Of a stretch of DNA of 64,000 bases, positions 1-12,929 are shown piece after piece; the stretch's first letter is position 1, and each line of letters starts with the position of its first letter. Made by a program: the position numbers and the translations under genes. A model generated the notes under the pieces. It worked only from the letters and a program-made list of their open reading frames with translations. It had not been told where the DNA came from and searched no databases. Origin of the DNA: Bugulina stolonifera (Eukaryota > Bryozoa > Gymnolaemata > Cheilostomatida > Bugulidae); contig OW285192.1 of NCBI GenBank assembly GCA_935421135.1, positions 7,097,501 through 7,161,500 on the forward strand, in the 5' to 3' direction.

Positions 1-203
1 GTAGTAGTAGTAATAGCAGCAGCAGTAGTGGCAGTAGTTGTTGTAGTAGTAGTAGTACTAGTAGTAGTTGTTGTAGTAACAGTAGTAGCAGTAGTAGTAG
101 TAGTAGTAGTAATAGCAGCAGTAGTGGCAGTAGTTGTTGTAGTAGTAGTAGTACTAGTAGTAGTAGTTGTAGTAATAGTAGTAGCAGTAGTAGTAGTAGC
201 AGT

Positions 204-241
<38 letters not shown>

Positions 242-500
242 CAGCAGCAGCAGCAGTAGTAGTAGTAGCAGCAGCAGCAGCAGTAGTAGTAGTAATAGCA
301 GCAGCAGCAGTAGTTGCAGTAGTAGTAGTAGCAGCAGCAGTAGCAGCTGCAATAGTGCCAGTAGTAGTAGCAGCAGTAGTAGTAGCAGCAGCAGTAGTTG
401 TAGTAGCAGCAGTAGTAGTAGTAGCAGCAGCAGTAGTAGTAGCAGTAGTAGTAGTAGTAGTAGTATCAGCTGTAGTAGTAGTAGCAGCAGTAGCAGTAGT

Positions 501-547
<47 letters not shown>

Positions 548-1187
548 TAGTGGCAGCAGTAATTGCAGTAGTAGTTGTAGTAGTAGGCCCTACGTGTAGC
601 AGTGGCAATTGTAGTAGCTCTAGGAACAGCTCTAGTAGTAGCTGTAGTAGTAGTAGTAGCAGCAGCAGCAGTAGTATTAATAGTAGCAGCAGTAGTAGTA
701 GTAGTAGTAGCATCAGCAGTAGTAGTAGTAGCAGCAATTATAGCAGTAGTACTGGTAGTAATAGTAGTAGCAGTAGTAGTAGTAGTAGTAGTAATAGCAG
801 CAGTAGTGGCAGTAGTTGTTGTAGTAGTAGTAGTACTAGTAGTAGTAGTGGTAGTAATAGTAGTAGCAGTAGTAGTAGTAGCAGTAGTAGTAGCAGCAGC
901 AGCAGTAGTAGTAGTAGCAGCAGCAGTAGTAGCAGCAGCAGCAGTAGTAGTAGTAGCAGAAGCAGTAGTAGTAGTAGTAGTATCAACAGCAGCAATAGTA
1001 ATAGTAGCAGCAGTAGCCTAGTAGTAGTAGTATCAGCTGTAGTAGTAGTAGCAGCAGCAGTAGAAGTAGTAGCAGCAGCAGTAGTAGTAGTAGTAGTATC
1101 AGCTGTAGTAGTAATAGCAGCAGTAGCAGTAGTAGTAGTAGTAGTAGCAGCAGTAGTAGTAGTAGCAGCAGCAGTAGTAGTAGCAGC

Positions 1188-1233
<46 letters not shown>

Positions 1234-1600
1234 CCAGCAGTAATTGTAGTAGTAGTTGTAGTAGTAGTAGTACTAGTAGTAGTAGTGGTAGTAGTAGCAG
1301 TAGTAGTAGTAGTAGTAGTGGTAGTAGTAGTAATGGTAGTGGTGGTGGTAGTATTAGTAGTAGCAGCAGCAGCAATAGTGGCAGTAGTAGTTGTAGCAGT
1401 AGTAGTGGTGGTGATAGTAGTCCTATGTAGTCGGAAGAGAGATGAGGCGGAATAATGGTGGTAGTCTTCATAGTAGGAAGTAGAAGTGAGGCAGAGCTGC
1501 AGCACCAGCAGCAGCAGCAGTTAGTGGTAGCACCTACAGTAGTATTCATCGCAGTATTAGTGCTAGTAGTTGTTGCAGGGGTGATAGCAATAAGTAACAC
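1..1600. repeat. Imperfect GTA/GCA trinucleotide array, about 1.6 kb
   Basis: Almost the whole stretch is built from gta/gca/gtt triplets, with rare interruptions such as the unique bases near 585-620. A longer segment of about 65 bp, running from a gta run through agcagcagtagtggcag to gtagtactag, recurs near 99-163 and 778-845, and in part near 1 and 1230-1290, so there is higher-order repetition. All six frames look open because the triplets encode poly-Val/Ala, poly-Ser or poly-Leu/Thr. I see no start context, splice signal or non-repetitive protein and do not call a gene. Triplet purity decays toward 1430-1600. Confidence 0.9.
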
Positions 1601-4600
1601 AGCCACTGCTACCAGATTTCACTGAATCTTTAGCTCATTAGGCCTACTCTAGCATAGAGCCATCCCACTTACATCTACATGTACATTGTACTTCCTCCGC
1701 AGCTGAAACCACTGCTTCTGGTGTCATGCAATTTGTTTGCTGTTAGTCTTTTATGTTCTACCCTTGTCTGTTGTCAACCCTTTACATTACCGGTCCGAGA
1801 TCTTCTAATCTTCTTCAGCTCTCTTTGCTTAACCTAGATTGCATGATCTGTAGACTGTTAGTTGTGCAAGTTACTGAGAATTTGCTTAGTCACTTCCTAG
1901 CTTTTGCTTTTTTTGCTTCAATTCATCATGTGATAAAGCTCAGTCTGGTTAGTAGGGAAATTGATAGAAGCTTTAAATATTATGTAAGAACCTGCTTTTC
2001 TAGTTGTTATTGGCCTATTCATGTAGGGAATATATTGGAGTTAATACAGGTCCATGGTTATCTTTCAAAACATTTCATTTTTTTGGTTGCTGCTGTAATA
2101 TGGTAAATGTTTACACCACTTGACCATCAGTCTAAAGATTTAGTGCATAGGAAGAATTAATACACAATGTAATAATGATATTTTTCATGTTAACATAGGC
2201 ATGGACATGGATATTCTGAATGATCTGGTTTGCTGAGGTGGGCCGTCCAAGTATGCCTAATATTGGTATGTATTAAACTAGTAAACATTTGTCGCAGTTG
2301 GATTTGTCTCCAGTGGGGAATTTCCTACAGTATTGAAAAAGATATTGTCTTGAAGGATGGTAAACCGAGGCTTGTAAATGAGTTATGTATAACCTGAGTA
2401 AGAGTGTATCTTCCATGGAATAATATGTTTGAATTATGTAAACTTTTTTCAGTAAATGTTGCCCGTTAAAGCTACCCTTCCAGATATTCTCAGGCATTAG
2501 GTGTCAGGTGAATTTGCTATGTCTCAAGTTATTAAATGTACATATAACTTGCTGCTTTGTAGCAGCTGGAGAGAAGGTGTTGAAGAAACTTATATGAGGG
2601 CAATACCGCATCCAGGGATCTAAAATACATTGTGCAGTAAGAAATGTGTGTAGCTCTATCCTTAATAATATTAGACTATACAGTGGCTATAAGGTTCACT
2701 TTTTGTTAAGCTATTTAACGTCCTTTACGATTATATACATTTTAGGAGATATTAAAGCATAAAGTGTACCGATACCACTAATACAAGAGTAACTGCATCC
2801 ATCTTGCCGTTTCGAATATTTGTTTCAATTTCTTCCAAGTAATGTGCTACCATTACAGGGCATAGGCCTACACACTTACATTGCTCTGCCTCCACCTACC
2901 AAAATTAAGAAAAATCATGATATTCAAGAATAATCTGTGGCACACAAATAATTTCTCTTGTTTAGTTATCTACATGTATGTCTGAATAATCTGTGTTTTT
3001 GTAGGTCTTAGGCAACTTTAGTTGACTTAATCTCCATGTGTGTCAAGAAAGAATTGTAGCCAGCATCAGTGAGTATCATTGTAGTGTTTAAATTCAACTT
3101 CGTACTCTATCTCAGTACCCACTAGCATTATGCGCCATGGTCTCCATTAATGGAGCAGTATGTTCTTATTATGTTCCAAAACTGAAACTTCTAATTTGGG
3201 TTGCGTTTGCTAGTCTGTTGTATAGTAAAAACATATTATAATGTTTCTATCGGTATACATGTAAATGGTATTTGCAGGAAACTTACTCTCTGTAGACTTT
3301 CTATTGTAGAATGTTTTCTTAATGAAGGGCAGCTTCAATAATTGATGAGTAAGCGGACAGTGCAGGATCTAAGCAACTATTTGTCTATTACTAAAAATAG
3401 AAGTTTATTCAGGATAAGCCACATGCACTACATATACAGATACAAATGAGTTGAAAGGTTAGTTGGAGAAAGTACCTTGATACACTTAGAGACCAATCAT
3501 ATGATGCAAGCCAGCATTTAACAAATACATTGTGTACATTATTCTGATGTGAAAATCAGCTAATTAATTAATTAATATTATAGTTTTCCACAGCAAGTAC
3601 AACAGCCCTTATTTGAGACTAAATGCGCTAATAGCATCACTTTTGGTTTGGCCAGAGTAACAAGAAATAATCTATGCTCTTCAATTTGCATTGCTTTGTA
3701 GCATATGCTTAGCATCTTGTCCTAATACTGCAATTTTACAGCAATCTAAATCTTGCACTATACAATAATTTTATACCGCTACTAACATTATACTGCTTGA
3801 AAACTGTAGGTTGTTACATGGATTTTTACCCCTTATTTACATGTACATGTGCATGTAGATTAGCATTCATGTTGAGGTGGAACCCTTAGCGCTTTCTGTA
3901 CTTTCACAGGTCTAATAAGTTGATACTAATTTGTAATGTACATGTATTACATAACAGATAGCTGAAGAGGTGAATGAACTGTAGGGGGAGCAGACAAATT
4001 CATAGGCCTAGACTTGGTTCAACTGCTATAGACATAACAGCTGGAAGCACATTGTACAATGTAAGTTCAATCCCTTGCATAATTTTCAACGATCTCACAG
4101 TTTACCCAGCTATGGTAACTTTTTCCCTCTTGACAGCATTTTATGAAGGTTTAAGGAGTGTCACTAATCTCCCATAGAGATGCTATTTGGACAACTTTAT
4201 GGAAAAATGTTGCTGCAGCAAAAGACAAGTGAAATGTTCTGTATTTTAGATATATGAAAAGGGAATTCGCTCTGCTCAAGAGAACCGCCACCAGTGATGA
4301 AAAAGATGCGGAGGCCATGGGTGAAAGAAATCCAAAACTATGTAATTGTACATTGACTTGGTTATCAAAGCTTTTAACTGGTATTACAAGACAGTGCCTT
4401 AAAACTGTTTTAATAAACTGTATAATGTGGTGACCGGCTGCCCTTGACACTGAGGCCGCCCTTGACACTGAGGCCGCCTTTGACACTAACGCCTTTGACA
4501 CTAACGCTGCTCTTGACACTGACCGCAGTAGGACCTACCAGACAGCTCTATGTTAATCTGTGTCTGTGACAGGACACTAAGCAGGCCAGGCCAAGTGGTT

Positions 4601-7600
4601 AGATGGCTATCATCCATATTAATCTATTATGTAATTGTTATGCAATAATCACCCATTATCTTATCTGTGATATTTATATTATTATACTTACTTGTGTATT
4701 CTCGTCTCAGTACTACAGAGTATATAAGAGGACAATTTCATTGTACGGAGGATTCATTGTTATACCTAGATAGTGTTTTTCACACAATACGCTATTCTAC
4801 TTAAACTACTAAATACCACTGAATAGTTGATCTGGGAGCACATAGGATAGCAGCAAACCCAGTACCTACTTAGGGTGGCTTGAACCAATAAGAAGTTATC
4901 ATCTCTCTACTCTTACAAGCTAGCAGTGGCTGGCCTGTGGCGCACAGCCATTACAATAATGTTTTATTATTTCACTTTATGATAATTACATCACCCAATG
5001 ATGCAATGTTTCCCAACTACAGGTTATAGGGTGCCCAACACTAAAACATTAACTAATGCAACAGTATCACTAAAATGCACAATAATTAACATTGCCAAAC
5101 AGAGTGAATTTTGCTCTTGAACGTAGGCACAATCTCATTCGCTAGCTGTTCATTGTTAGTAGGAAATAGCAGTTCATGTAGTTAGACCTTGGTGTATTAG
5201 TAGTTGTCCTCTCTTCACACACTGACCATCAGCAGTACAGAAAACACCCAGCCTTGCATGTGCATTGTCTACTGGGCACCCATTAGCTATTTATTGTAAT
5301 TATAAACTAGCCTTTCTCAGCCAGTTATGTTCAACTTCTACCAGCAAAACACAAATGGTGAGAGAGAGGACAACTTCTATTTACAACAATTCTCTGATGA
5401 ATGAACAAAATCTAGGAGTATCAACTTGATATACATGTTGCAATTCTAACTAAATTTGTAATCTAAATAATAATTATTCTTCAGGAGCAAGGGCCTTCAT
5501 TCAATAATGATCATAGAGAGAAGTTATCCTCTCACTTTCCATCTGTCTCCTACTGGTAGAAATGAAACAAAATAGATTGAGAGAAGACGACTTCCAACTG
5601 CAATCAATAGTTTTGTGCCTATGAATTGTATTTCTCCAAAATACATTCAATATTAATAAAGAATCTTCTTGAGAAAGGGTTAAGTTATGATTTCATATTT
5701 TTATGTGTAGCCTGTTCACAATTCACTGTATTATAAATTATATTCTATAAGTCTGTGTGCATCTAGTATGTACATGTAGGATGAAGCTCCCTGTCTGTAT
5801 TCTTCAACCAAAACAAGAGCAGCAACATCACAGCAAAACAGGTTAAAATGACAGCTCAAGAACTCTCTGTTTAGGTTTTGGGGCACCACTGTTCATGCTG
5901 GGTTTAATGGGCAGTGACTGAAGAGCAGTAGTGAAAATGTGGTGAAATCATACACCACCATTAATAGATGAGAAACAGCTAAGCATGTGATACATGTACA
6001 TTGTACATCTACCATGTACGTAAATGTACATGTACAATGTATATGAAATGACACAGACTTATTCTGTCCCATCCTTACATTGCACTTGCATGTATTGAGA
6101 ATATTAGGATTATGTGATGTGCATGTAGACAGGTGTACAATTATACATGTCATATGGAAGTTAATAATATTAAATATTTTAGCTTCTCAAATTGAAGTGT
6201 ATTGCAATACCTGCTTGAAAGGGCTGCAGTTGCAGTAACACATTTACCTACGTGGTACTATTAGTTAGAGTAGGCTAAGGCATGAAAGTACATGTCATTC
6301 CTTTCTCTTGCACTACCTGTTGCCTTGCTTGAAAATAATTGAGAACGAGGAAGTACTAACAGCAGTTGGTCTATCAATATTATTACATGTAGTTCAACAA
6401 AGGTGGCCAGGGCTGATCCCTGCTCCTCTTTGATATACAGTATATCTACAATTTATTAGCCACAGGGGCCCTTGTGACATGTGTTCTGCACTTTTTCTCT
6501 CTGCCTTAGAGATCTTTGTTGTTGTTGAGACAATGAGTTGAAGAATTACATACCTACATGTTGGATTATAATACTCTTATACATTAAATAACAACACCAG
6601 ACCTCTCAAAACGTTTTACATAATATACAATGTACTGTACATGTACATGTATAACATGTACATGTACATCACATATTGTTCATAATAAGAGTCATGTACT
6701 AGCAGTGTACATGCATAATATAAAACATACTGTGTACAATTATCTAACAATCTAACAGACTATCCAAACTTATGTTCCCTGGAGAACCGAAGCAATTAGG
6801 GTAGTTAGAATAGACAGACAGAGCCAAATCTATCACACAGATCATAACCATGTAAATGTGAGAGACATACGTACATTGTATATCAGACATAATAATTATT
6901 CTAGTGAGACCAGCAGCAGCAGGTCATACATAAACAAAAGATTGAAGGTTCTCTCAGTGTTTATTTTAGCATATTGTATAGCTTCAGGTTGTGTACTACC
7001 CATGAACGCAATTCTTAGTACATTCTTCCAGCAGACAACGACTAAAGTAAGCCTAATCTACCAAGAATACCTACATGTACATGTTGATCAATCCATTAAA
7101 ACAACAGAAAAATAAAATTATAGATGTCACATACATGTAAAGAGAATACAACTTCAGTTCAGAATATACAAATGTACATGTGCATGTATCTTGCTAGCAG
7201 CTCTAAGAGGAACACCATGGATGCATGAACACAATACCATACATGTACATGTATATTATGTAAGTTACAAAAATGTGGTAGGAGATGCACTGTTTTTGTA
7301 GCAACTGTGTTTACTCAGCTATGTAAAAGAGAGGGCAACCATTAGTGTAGATGGGACATACTGAAAGCCAGCATCTAATATTATACTTGCTTTCTGTAGG
7401 AGGCTTTCAATTATTTCATGTATATATTTAGTAGTTGTCCTCCCTCCTCCACAGCTGAACAATTGCAGTATACATACACGTAGCTGCTGACACGTGCATT
7501 GTAAATGATATTCGTACTAATAGTAGTTGGAGCACTTTTGTACTTGGTCAAATATGCATGTTAAATCCACATAATTTAACACTTGGATGTTTTATTCCCT

Positions 7601-8100
7601 GCATAACATTTGAGAGAGGGGAGACAACCCAGAAACATTGTGAAAAATAGCACATGCATTAGCCCAGAAGCCTATAGCATTGACACTTGTATCATAGTAC
7701 TGCTGTGTCATGATATTTAACAACATTATCAACTATGGCTTGGCTTCTGGAGTCTTGTTATGCTCCTACTGTAGAATGAACTTGGTAGAAATACTTTACT
7801 TACATGTACATTCAGAAAGACTGATTCTAGAAGCAATTCAAATTTAAATTGGTTATGAACTCATGATCATGACTTGTGAAGAAGTCACTAGTGGTTTGGG
7901 CTAGGATTGGCATTGTTTGTACACCATGGTAGCGTGAAAAAATAAACTCTGCTATCCTTAATGCTTTTTCACAGAAGGCAACTGTTTTGTACATATTTTC
8001 GACACCTGCCTAGTAGTTCCAGCTGTAGTATAAGTCTAACATACATGTACATGTAAATAAACAGAGAAACATAACTTGTATTGAATACTTGTTTTATTAC
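1601..8100. other. Gene-poor stretch rich in acatgta motifs
   Basis: I see no coding region I can defend here. Open frames are short (under about 120 codons), lack recognisable motifs and are AT-biased. The stretch is marked by many short alternating palindromic runs of acatgtacatgta, for example near 5990-6040, 6630-6670, 7170-7250 and 8040-8055. The small minisatellite near 4438-4525 is listed separately. Confidence 0.6.
4438..4525. repeat. Short minisatellite, about 18-bp unit
   Basis: Roughly five degenerate copies of a unit resembling gccgcccttgacactgag follow one another, two of them shortened or diverged. Read on the plus strand the units would encode repeats like A-L-D-T-E-A. No flanking splice signals were convincing, so coding status is open. 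Confidence 0.65.
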
Positions 8101-11009
8101 AACCTGTTTATTACAATAATTACATAGATATAATTGAATTATTATACTTCTTTCCTTTTCCCTTCCTCTGTAATCTCTTCTTATTCTGCAAATGAAAATC
8201 AGAATTTTGTTACTGCAATTTGCAGAAGAAAATCACAACTTTGTAGAGGCTATGTTGATGAATGTTGGTGCAACATTGGCAGAATGACTACTGCTTACCA
8301 GCAGAACCCTTTTACTGACACTAAATAATACTAACTAATTACATGACTAATTCTACCAGCTTCTTATTGATTGCAATTACATGGGTTGAGGATCAAACAG
8401 GTGACTGGGCCCCCAAGCTAGAGGCCAGGTACATAGTGGCCAGGTACATTGCCAGGTACTAGCGATATTACATGTACATATAATATGGCTGTGTGTTCAC
8501 ATGCATTTCAGTTAGTAAAACTGCATGAAATGTGGTTGAATACGACATTAATGCAGCACAAATGCAGGCATCAGTCGCTGAAATTTTCAGATTGCTGGCC
8601 AAGACTATGAATAACAATAAAACACAATAAATGATTGCTAAGCCAGGGACTTGCACATGCATGTACCAAACATACATGTACATTTATTAAAATTTGAATT
8701 GAATACCACTGATTTAGGACCTACATTGTACAAATATATCATTTATTTTAATTGTGACATACAGTACCTGTAGTTGAATCCATTAGTAAGAAAGGGAGCA
8801 TAGGAGTGAAGTATCTTTCTTCTTCGTAAGCCCATCATTACTGAAACATAAAACAACAAAAGGTTGATCATCATTACTTATGCAGACAGTTCACCTGGCC
8901 ACTAGGATTAAATGTAGAAACAGTAGAAATAAAATTATACAATAGGGCTAGTGCTACCCTCTATCATTACATTAATTAACCCATGCCAATATCTTATAAT
9001 AAAACTAGGGGTTCTATCAAAATGTCTATTTTTAAACTCTGCGGCATCATGGAGCATGGTATCTCATAATTTTGTAGAAAGATACAATATTAATGACTGA
9101 ACTGACATAAATACTCGATCAGAAATATGTTACACGAGACTGCTTGATTGTTAGAGACTATTTGTACGTGTCAACAGAGATCTATATTATTGTGAATACA
9201 TGAGAAAGGCAATCATCTAAGTATGTGTATAAGCTAAGTTGCAACTGTGAGAGGTTGTTGTGCAAACAAGGTGTAGTTGACCTGCAATCTAAACTAATTT
9301 TGTGCACCCATAACTATGACAAGAATGGTAAAACAACCGGCTACCATTTTTCTATTAAGTTCATTAGCCAAATTTTCACTTACTAACAAACAACCCTGCG
9401 AAGAGCATGATAGACATAGTTAGCTTTTCTCTAAAGTCATTAGAAGATCTCCCATGTATCTAAATAGAATCAGAGTAGTCTCTCCCCCACATGCTTGTGT
9501 TACCTAGAAATACATATTATACAAAGACATGTTTACTATGATAGCAGGTTTGACTATTTGATACAATGTACAGCGTGAAAAAGTTGAGAAAATCGGATAC
9601 AATTTATGCGAATTGACATTATTAGTAAGGGTGGGTAACTCTTACTGCAAACATTATCATGGAAATTTTAACCATTTTTGACTACTTTTCGTGCAGTTTA
9701 GCATGAGATAGTTACTCCACTAACAGTTTAGATATGATTATAAAGCTATGACAGCCATGGTGCTAAATAGTGGGTTTGCAAAGAAGGTCAACTTTAACAA
9801 TCAACTTAATAATCTTAATTTAATTGAGACTGTACACCCCATGACATTGAAAAATCCACTGAAATCAATTAAAGTTAATTCGGAACTGGGAAAGAGGTCT
9901 ATTTATTTTACTGCCGCTAATCTATTTGGTGAGCATGCGTGGGACCTACGAGGCCTCCGCGGTGGGGTCTATGCGGGACACCTGGCTGCTCATCTCTGGG
10001 AGCTTGATGCATAGTGGGTGGGCGCAGCGTGTGTCCCTGGTTGCATGTGTCAGCCTTCTGTGGCTGGCGAACCTCTGGAATGGGGCTGTCACAACTCTAG
10101 TTTCGAACTATCTGATTAGCCCCATGTTCTATTACCTTATTTTAATATCACTACTATTTGAATAATGATGACATAAACTAATATAAATAAATGAAAAAAA
10201 ACATGACTCTGTCAGAAGTGCCATGATGTTCAATCACAACCCAAAGTAGTTTGACAGCATGCATGTTCTTTACAAATATATACTACTAGGTGTAAATTTA
10301 TACACTTTGTAATACATGTTGGTTAGGGCATTGCATGGCTGAAATGCAGGTCAAGTAGGCCTATCCTGTCTGTTTACCTTAAACAATTTTAGTCATATGT
10401 GACACATTTAGCCTACTATTATAGGTTTAATCTAGTTTTGACCAACCAGGCAGGCATCCTAAGTAAAATAATACACTAGGGAATTTTTGCTTACAGCTTC
10501 ATAGGATTTGCTCCCACATAAGTCTGACTCTTCCTTTGATGTTGAAACCACACTTTCTGGTAGCTGCCAAGTGTCTGCATCTTTCTGTCTTTTCCTTGCA
10601 TCAAATAAAAATCCTGAAAATGATATGGAATATAATATTATAACTACTAGTTAATGCAATAATGGTTTGAGCAGATGAAGTTTTGATCAATCATTTACAT
10701 AAATATAAATAATGTTATTTAGGCCTATATCTACATGACTGTATAATAAGCACCGGTCTGAATTGATTGTAAGAAATTTACTGGGCTGCATTTGGTCTTC
10801 TAGTTGGTTGTAGTAAAGCACTGCAGCCTACATGGTTTTGACAGTTGGTTCAGTTTTGGAGTTCAAATAACCTAGGAAAGTTTAAGTTTTTTCTTCATCC
10901 CTTGACCTTTTCACCTTATCCTTAGCTAACCTACAGCAACAAGCAACCGGGTACAAAGAAACCCTTGTCTTCACTCACCAAAGTTTATGAAGATAAGGGT
11001 TGCAGTCTT
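8060..11009 (-). CDS. Candidate multi-exon gene of unknown family (partial)
   Basis: I do not recognise the product. Four short minus-strand exons have good splice sites and matching phases: 11009-10979 (donor gtgagt), 10613-10495, 9430-9388 and 8840-8768. A tentative last exon begins at 8185. Phases run 0/1, 1/0, 0/1, 1/2, so the frame stays open across all joins. The peptide begins with a hydrophobic stretch (A-T-L-I-F-I-N-F-G-F-L-F) followed by a basic segment (D-A-R-K-R-Q), then an acidic and Ser-rich part, then a basic run (G-L-R-R-R-K). That would fit a membrane helix followed by a cytoplasmic tail, but this is inference. Upstream exons were not found; they may lie beyond the repeats at 11.1-16.8 kb. 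Transcript evidence would decide. Confidence 0.35.
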
Positions 11010-11162
11010 CTACAAGTCGGCTAGCTACCGTAAATCCGTTCATCCTGCTAGCCAATAGGTGCACAGCTCCTTGGCACAGTCTCCTATGGGATGCGTAGGA
11101 TAGTTGTAGTTCACTACATAACAAAGCTAAATTTAAACTTCTTATTTCAGTCTCTATCCAAC

Positions 11163-12592
11163 AGAGCTGGATCTAAGTCAACAGGTCGACTCATTGTAAA
11201 CTTTTGGAGGCAAGCCAAGTTGAAGTCAAGTCAGAGCTGCTTCAAGTCAGTGTACAATGCAAGTCTCAAGTCAAGTGGGAGACAACTTCAAAAAACATTG
11301 ACAGGTTTTTTTACAAAACATCGCCTTTTTAATAGACATTGCAATCTATTGCATACCAGAGCTGGGTCCAAGTCATAGATTGACTTGCTAAGTCAAGTCA
11401 TACGTCGACTTGACTTGGACTTGTCAACACGCTGACTTGATTTGAATTTGACTTGCATATCAATGTGACTTGACTTGGACGCAGCTATGACTTGTAATTT
11501 TGACTTGGGTTCTGTCAAGTCAATGTGGAGAATAAAGTAGTGCAAGTAGTATGGTGTAAGTAGTGAATACAATGCACAATGCAATAATTAGTCAATTAAA
11601 CTACAATACGTAGACTGGAATTGCAGGACTGGCCAGTTGACACTCTGTACTGTCCCATGTTCTGTTTATATGCTATGTAACACAGTATCACCGTCACCAA
11701 TACTGTATATAATACTACATGACCAGTCTCAACTGTAGTGCCAATATTGCTACATACATAGACTAGTTGCCATAATTAATGTCTAGCATACATGCCCATC
11801 CAACTACATTTTGGCATGGTTTTTCATGCATTGGAATGTCTACTAAAAGAAAAAAGTGATGTTTGGAAAGATGTACAATAATCTTGAAGTTGTCTCCCAC
11901 TTGACTTGCATTTCAACTTGCAAGTAGACAAGCGGCCTTGAACTTGACTTGTGACTTGCATGACAGCTGACTTGACTTAAGGTAGCACTGACTCGACATG
12001 GACTTGACTTGCCTCCAAAGTTTTAAAAAATGGCTTGACTTGTTGACTTGCAAGTCGACTGGGACACAACTCTGTTTCAAACCATGCAAAAGTTTAGCCG
12101 GGTATGCATGCCATTCAACTATGATAAAGAACCAGTCTATAGATGATGTAATGAATGATATTGGCACTGATATCTAGACTGGTCATGTGGTATTGTACAT
12201 TAGTAATGGTGATACAGTGTTTAATCGGACGTAAGCAGCACACGATAAGGGGGTGTCAACTAGCTACCCTGTAATTCCAAACTAGTTCATATTGTAGTGC
12301 ATAGTCTCAAACCCCTAACCCTGATATACTCTGAGGAAAGTGATATGTGGGTAGACAATTAAGACTTGTTTTTTTATGTTGGCTAAACAGTGTACACAAT
12401 TTTATCCGTCACATTGACTTGGTATACCCCAATCCAAAGTCCTAAGTCACAAGTAATTCAGATTTTCAAATTAAGTCAAGTGAAGTCACATTGATGTGCA
12501 AGTCAAAGTCAAGTCACCAAGTTGGCAAGTCCAAATCAAGTCGACTAGTGAATTAAATTCTTGTCAAGTCAAACCTATGACTTGGACCCAGC
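11163..12592. mobile_element. Two interleaved foldback (hAT-like) elements
   Basis: Four arms rich in caagtc/gacttg alternate. Arm A-left starts at 11163 (cagagctggatctaag) and is inverted at A-right, ending near 12075 (ggacacaactctg). Arm B-left starts near 11354 (cagagctgggtccaag) and is inverted at B-right, ending 12592 (cttggacccagctctg). Similarity continues inside the arms: A around 11300-11345 against 11810-11870, and B around 11690-11780 against 12100-12225. The A-right arm lies in the centre of B. CAGAG-type termini resemble hAT non-autonomous elements, but I could not find a clean 8-bp target duplication and see no transposase. Confidence 0.7.
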
Positions 12593-12669
12593 TCTGCTGC
12601 CTTACATGATGAAACTTAGGCCTACTACAACTTGAAAACTTTCAAAAAATTGATTTGCACGATTGGGAG

Positions 12670-12925
12670 GGATTTTGTGACTGTTTGAAAAGGACAGTTC
12701 AAAACAGGACCTTTCGAAACTAGACAGTTCAACACCAGGCAGTTTGAAACCTCTAAACCGTAGACTTCAAATAATTTCTATTTTCAAAATTATCTTTTAT
12801 TTATTTGAAATTAATTGTATGTAAGTTGTGCTCCTCTAAAAATAACCAAAACAGTTTCGAACAGTCCGGTAGTGAAATGTCCTGTTTTATCTGTCGTTTT
12901 GAAATGCCCCTTTACCACTGTAAGG
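12670..12925. mobile_element. Small foldback element
   Basis: A stretch with repeated words such as acagttcaaaacagg and cgaaactagacag (about 12690-12770) is matched in inverted orientation by cagtttcgaacagtcc and gtcgttttgaaatg (about 12850-12915). Arms are short and diverged and no coding capacity is seen. It is most likely a decayed miniature inverted-repeat element. Confidence 0.5.
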
Positions 12926-12929
12926 ATAG

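Noticed and set aside
28..1606. Long open frames of poly-Val/Ala, poly-Ser and poly-Leu/Thr
   Set aside because: They are produced by the GTA/GCA triplet array and exist in several frames on both strands. No unique protein sequence or gene signal.
1753..2106. 117-codon plus-strand open frame
   Set aside because: Composition is that of translated AT-rich DNA, with no motif, splice signal or neighbour supporting it.
9926..10165. GC-rich patch at 9930-10090 as an exon
   Set aside because: Two frames are open over the patch but neither has splice sites in phase with neighbours or a recognisable motif. It may be an old repeat.
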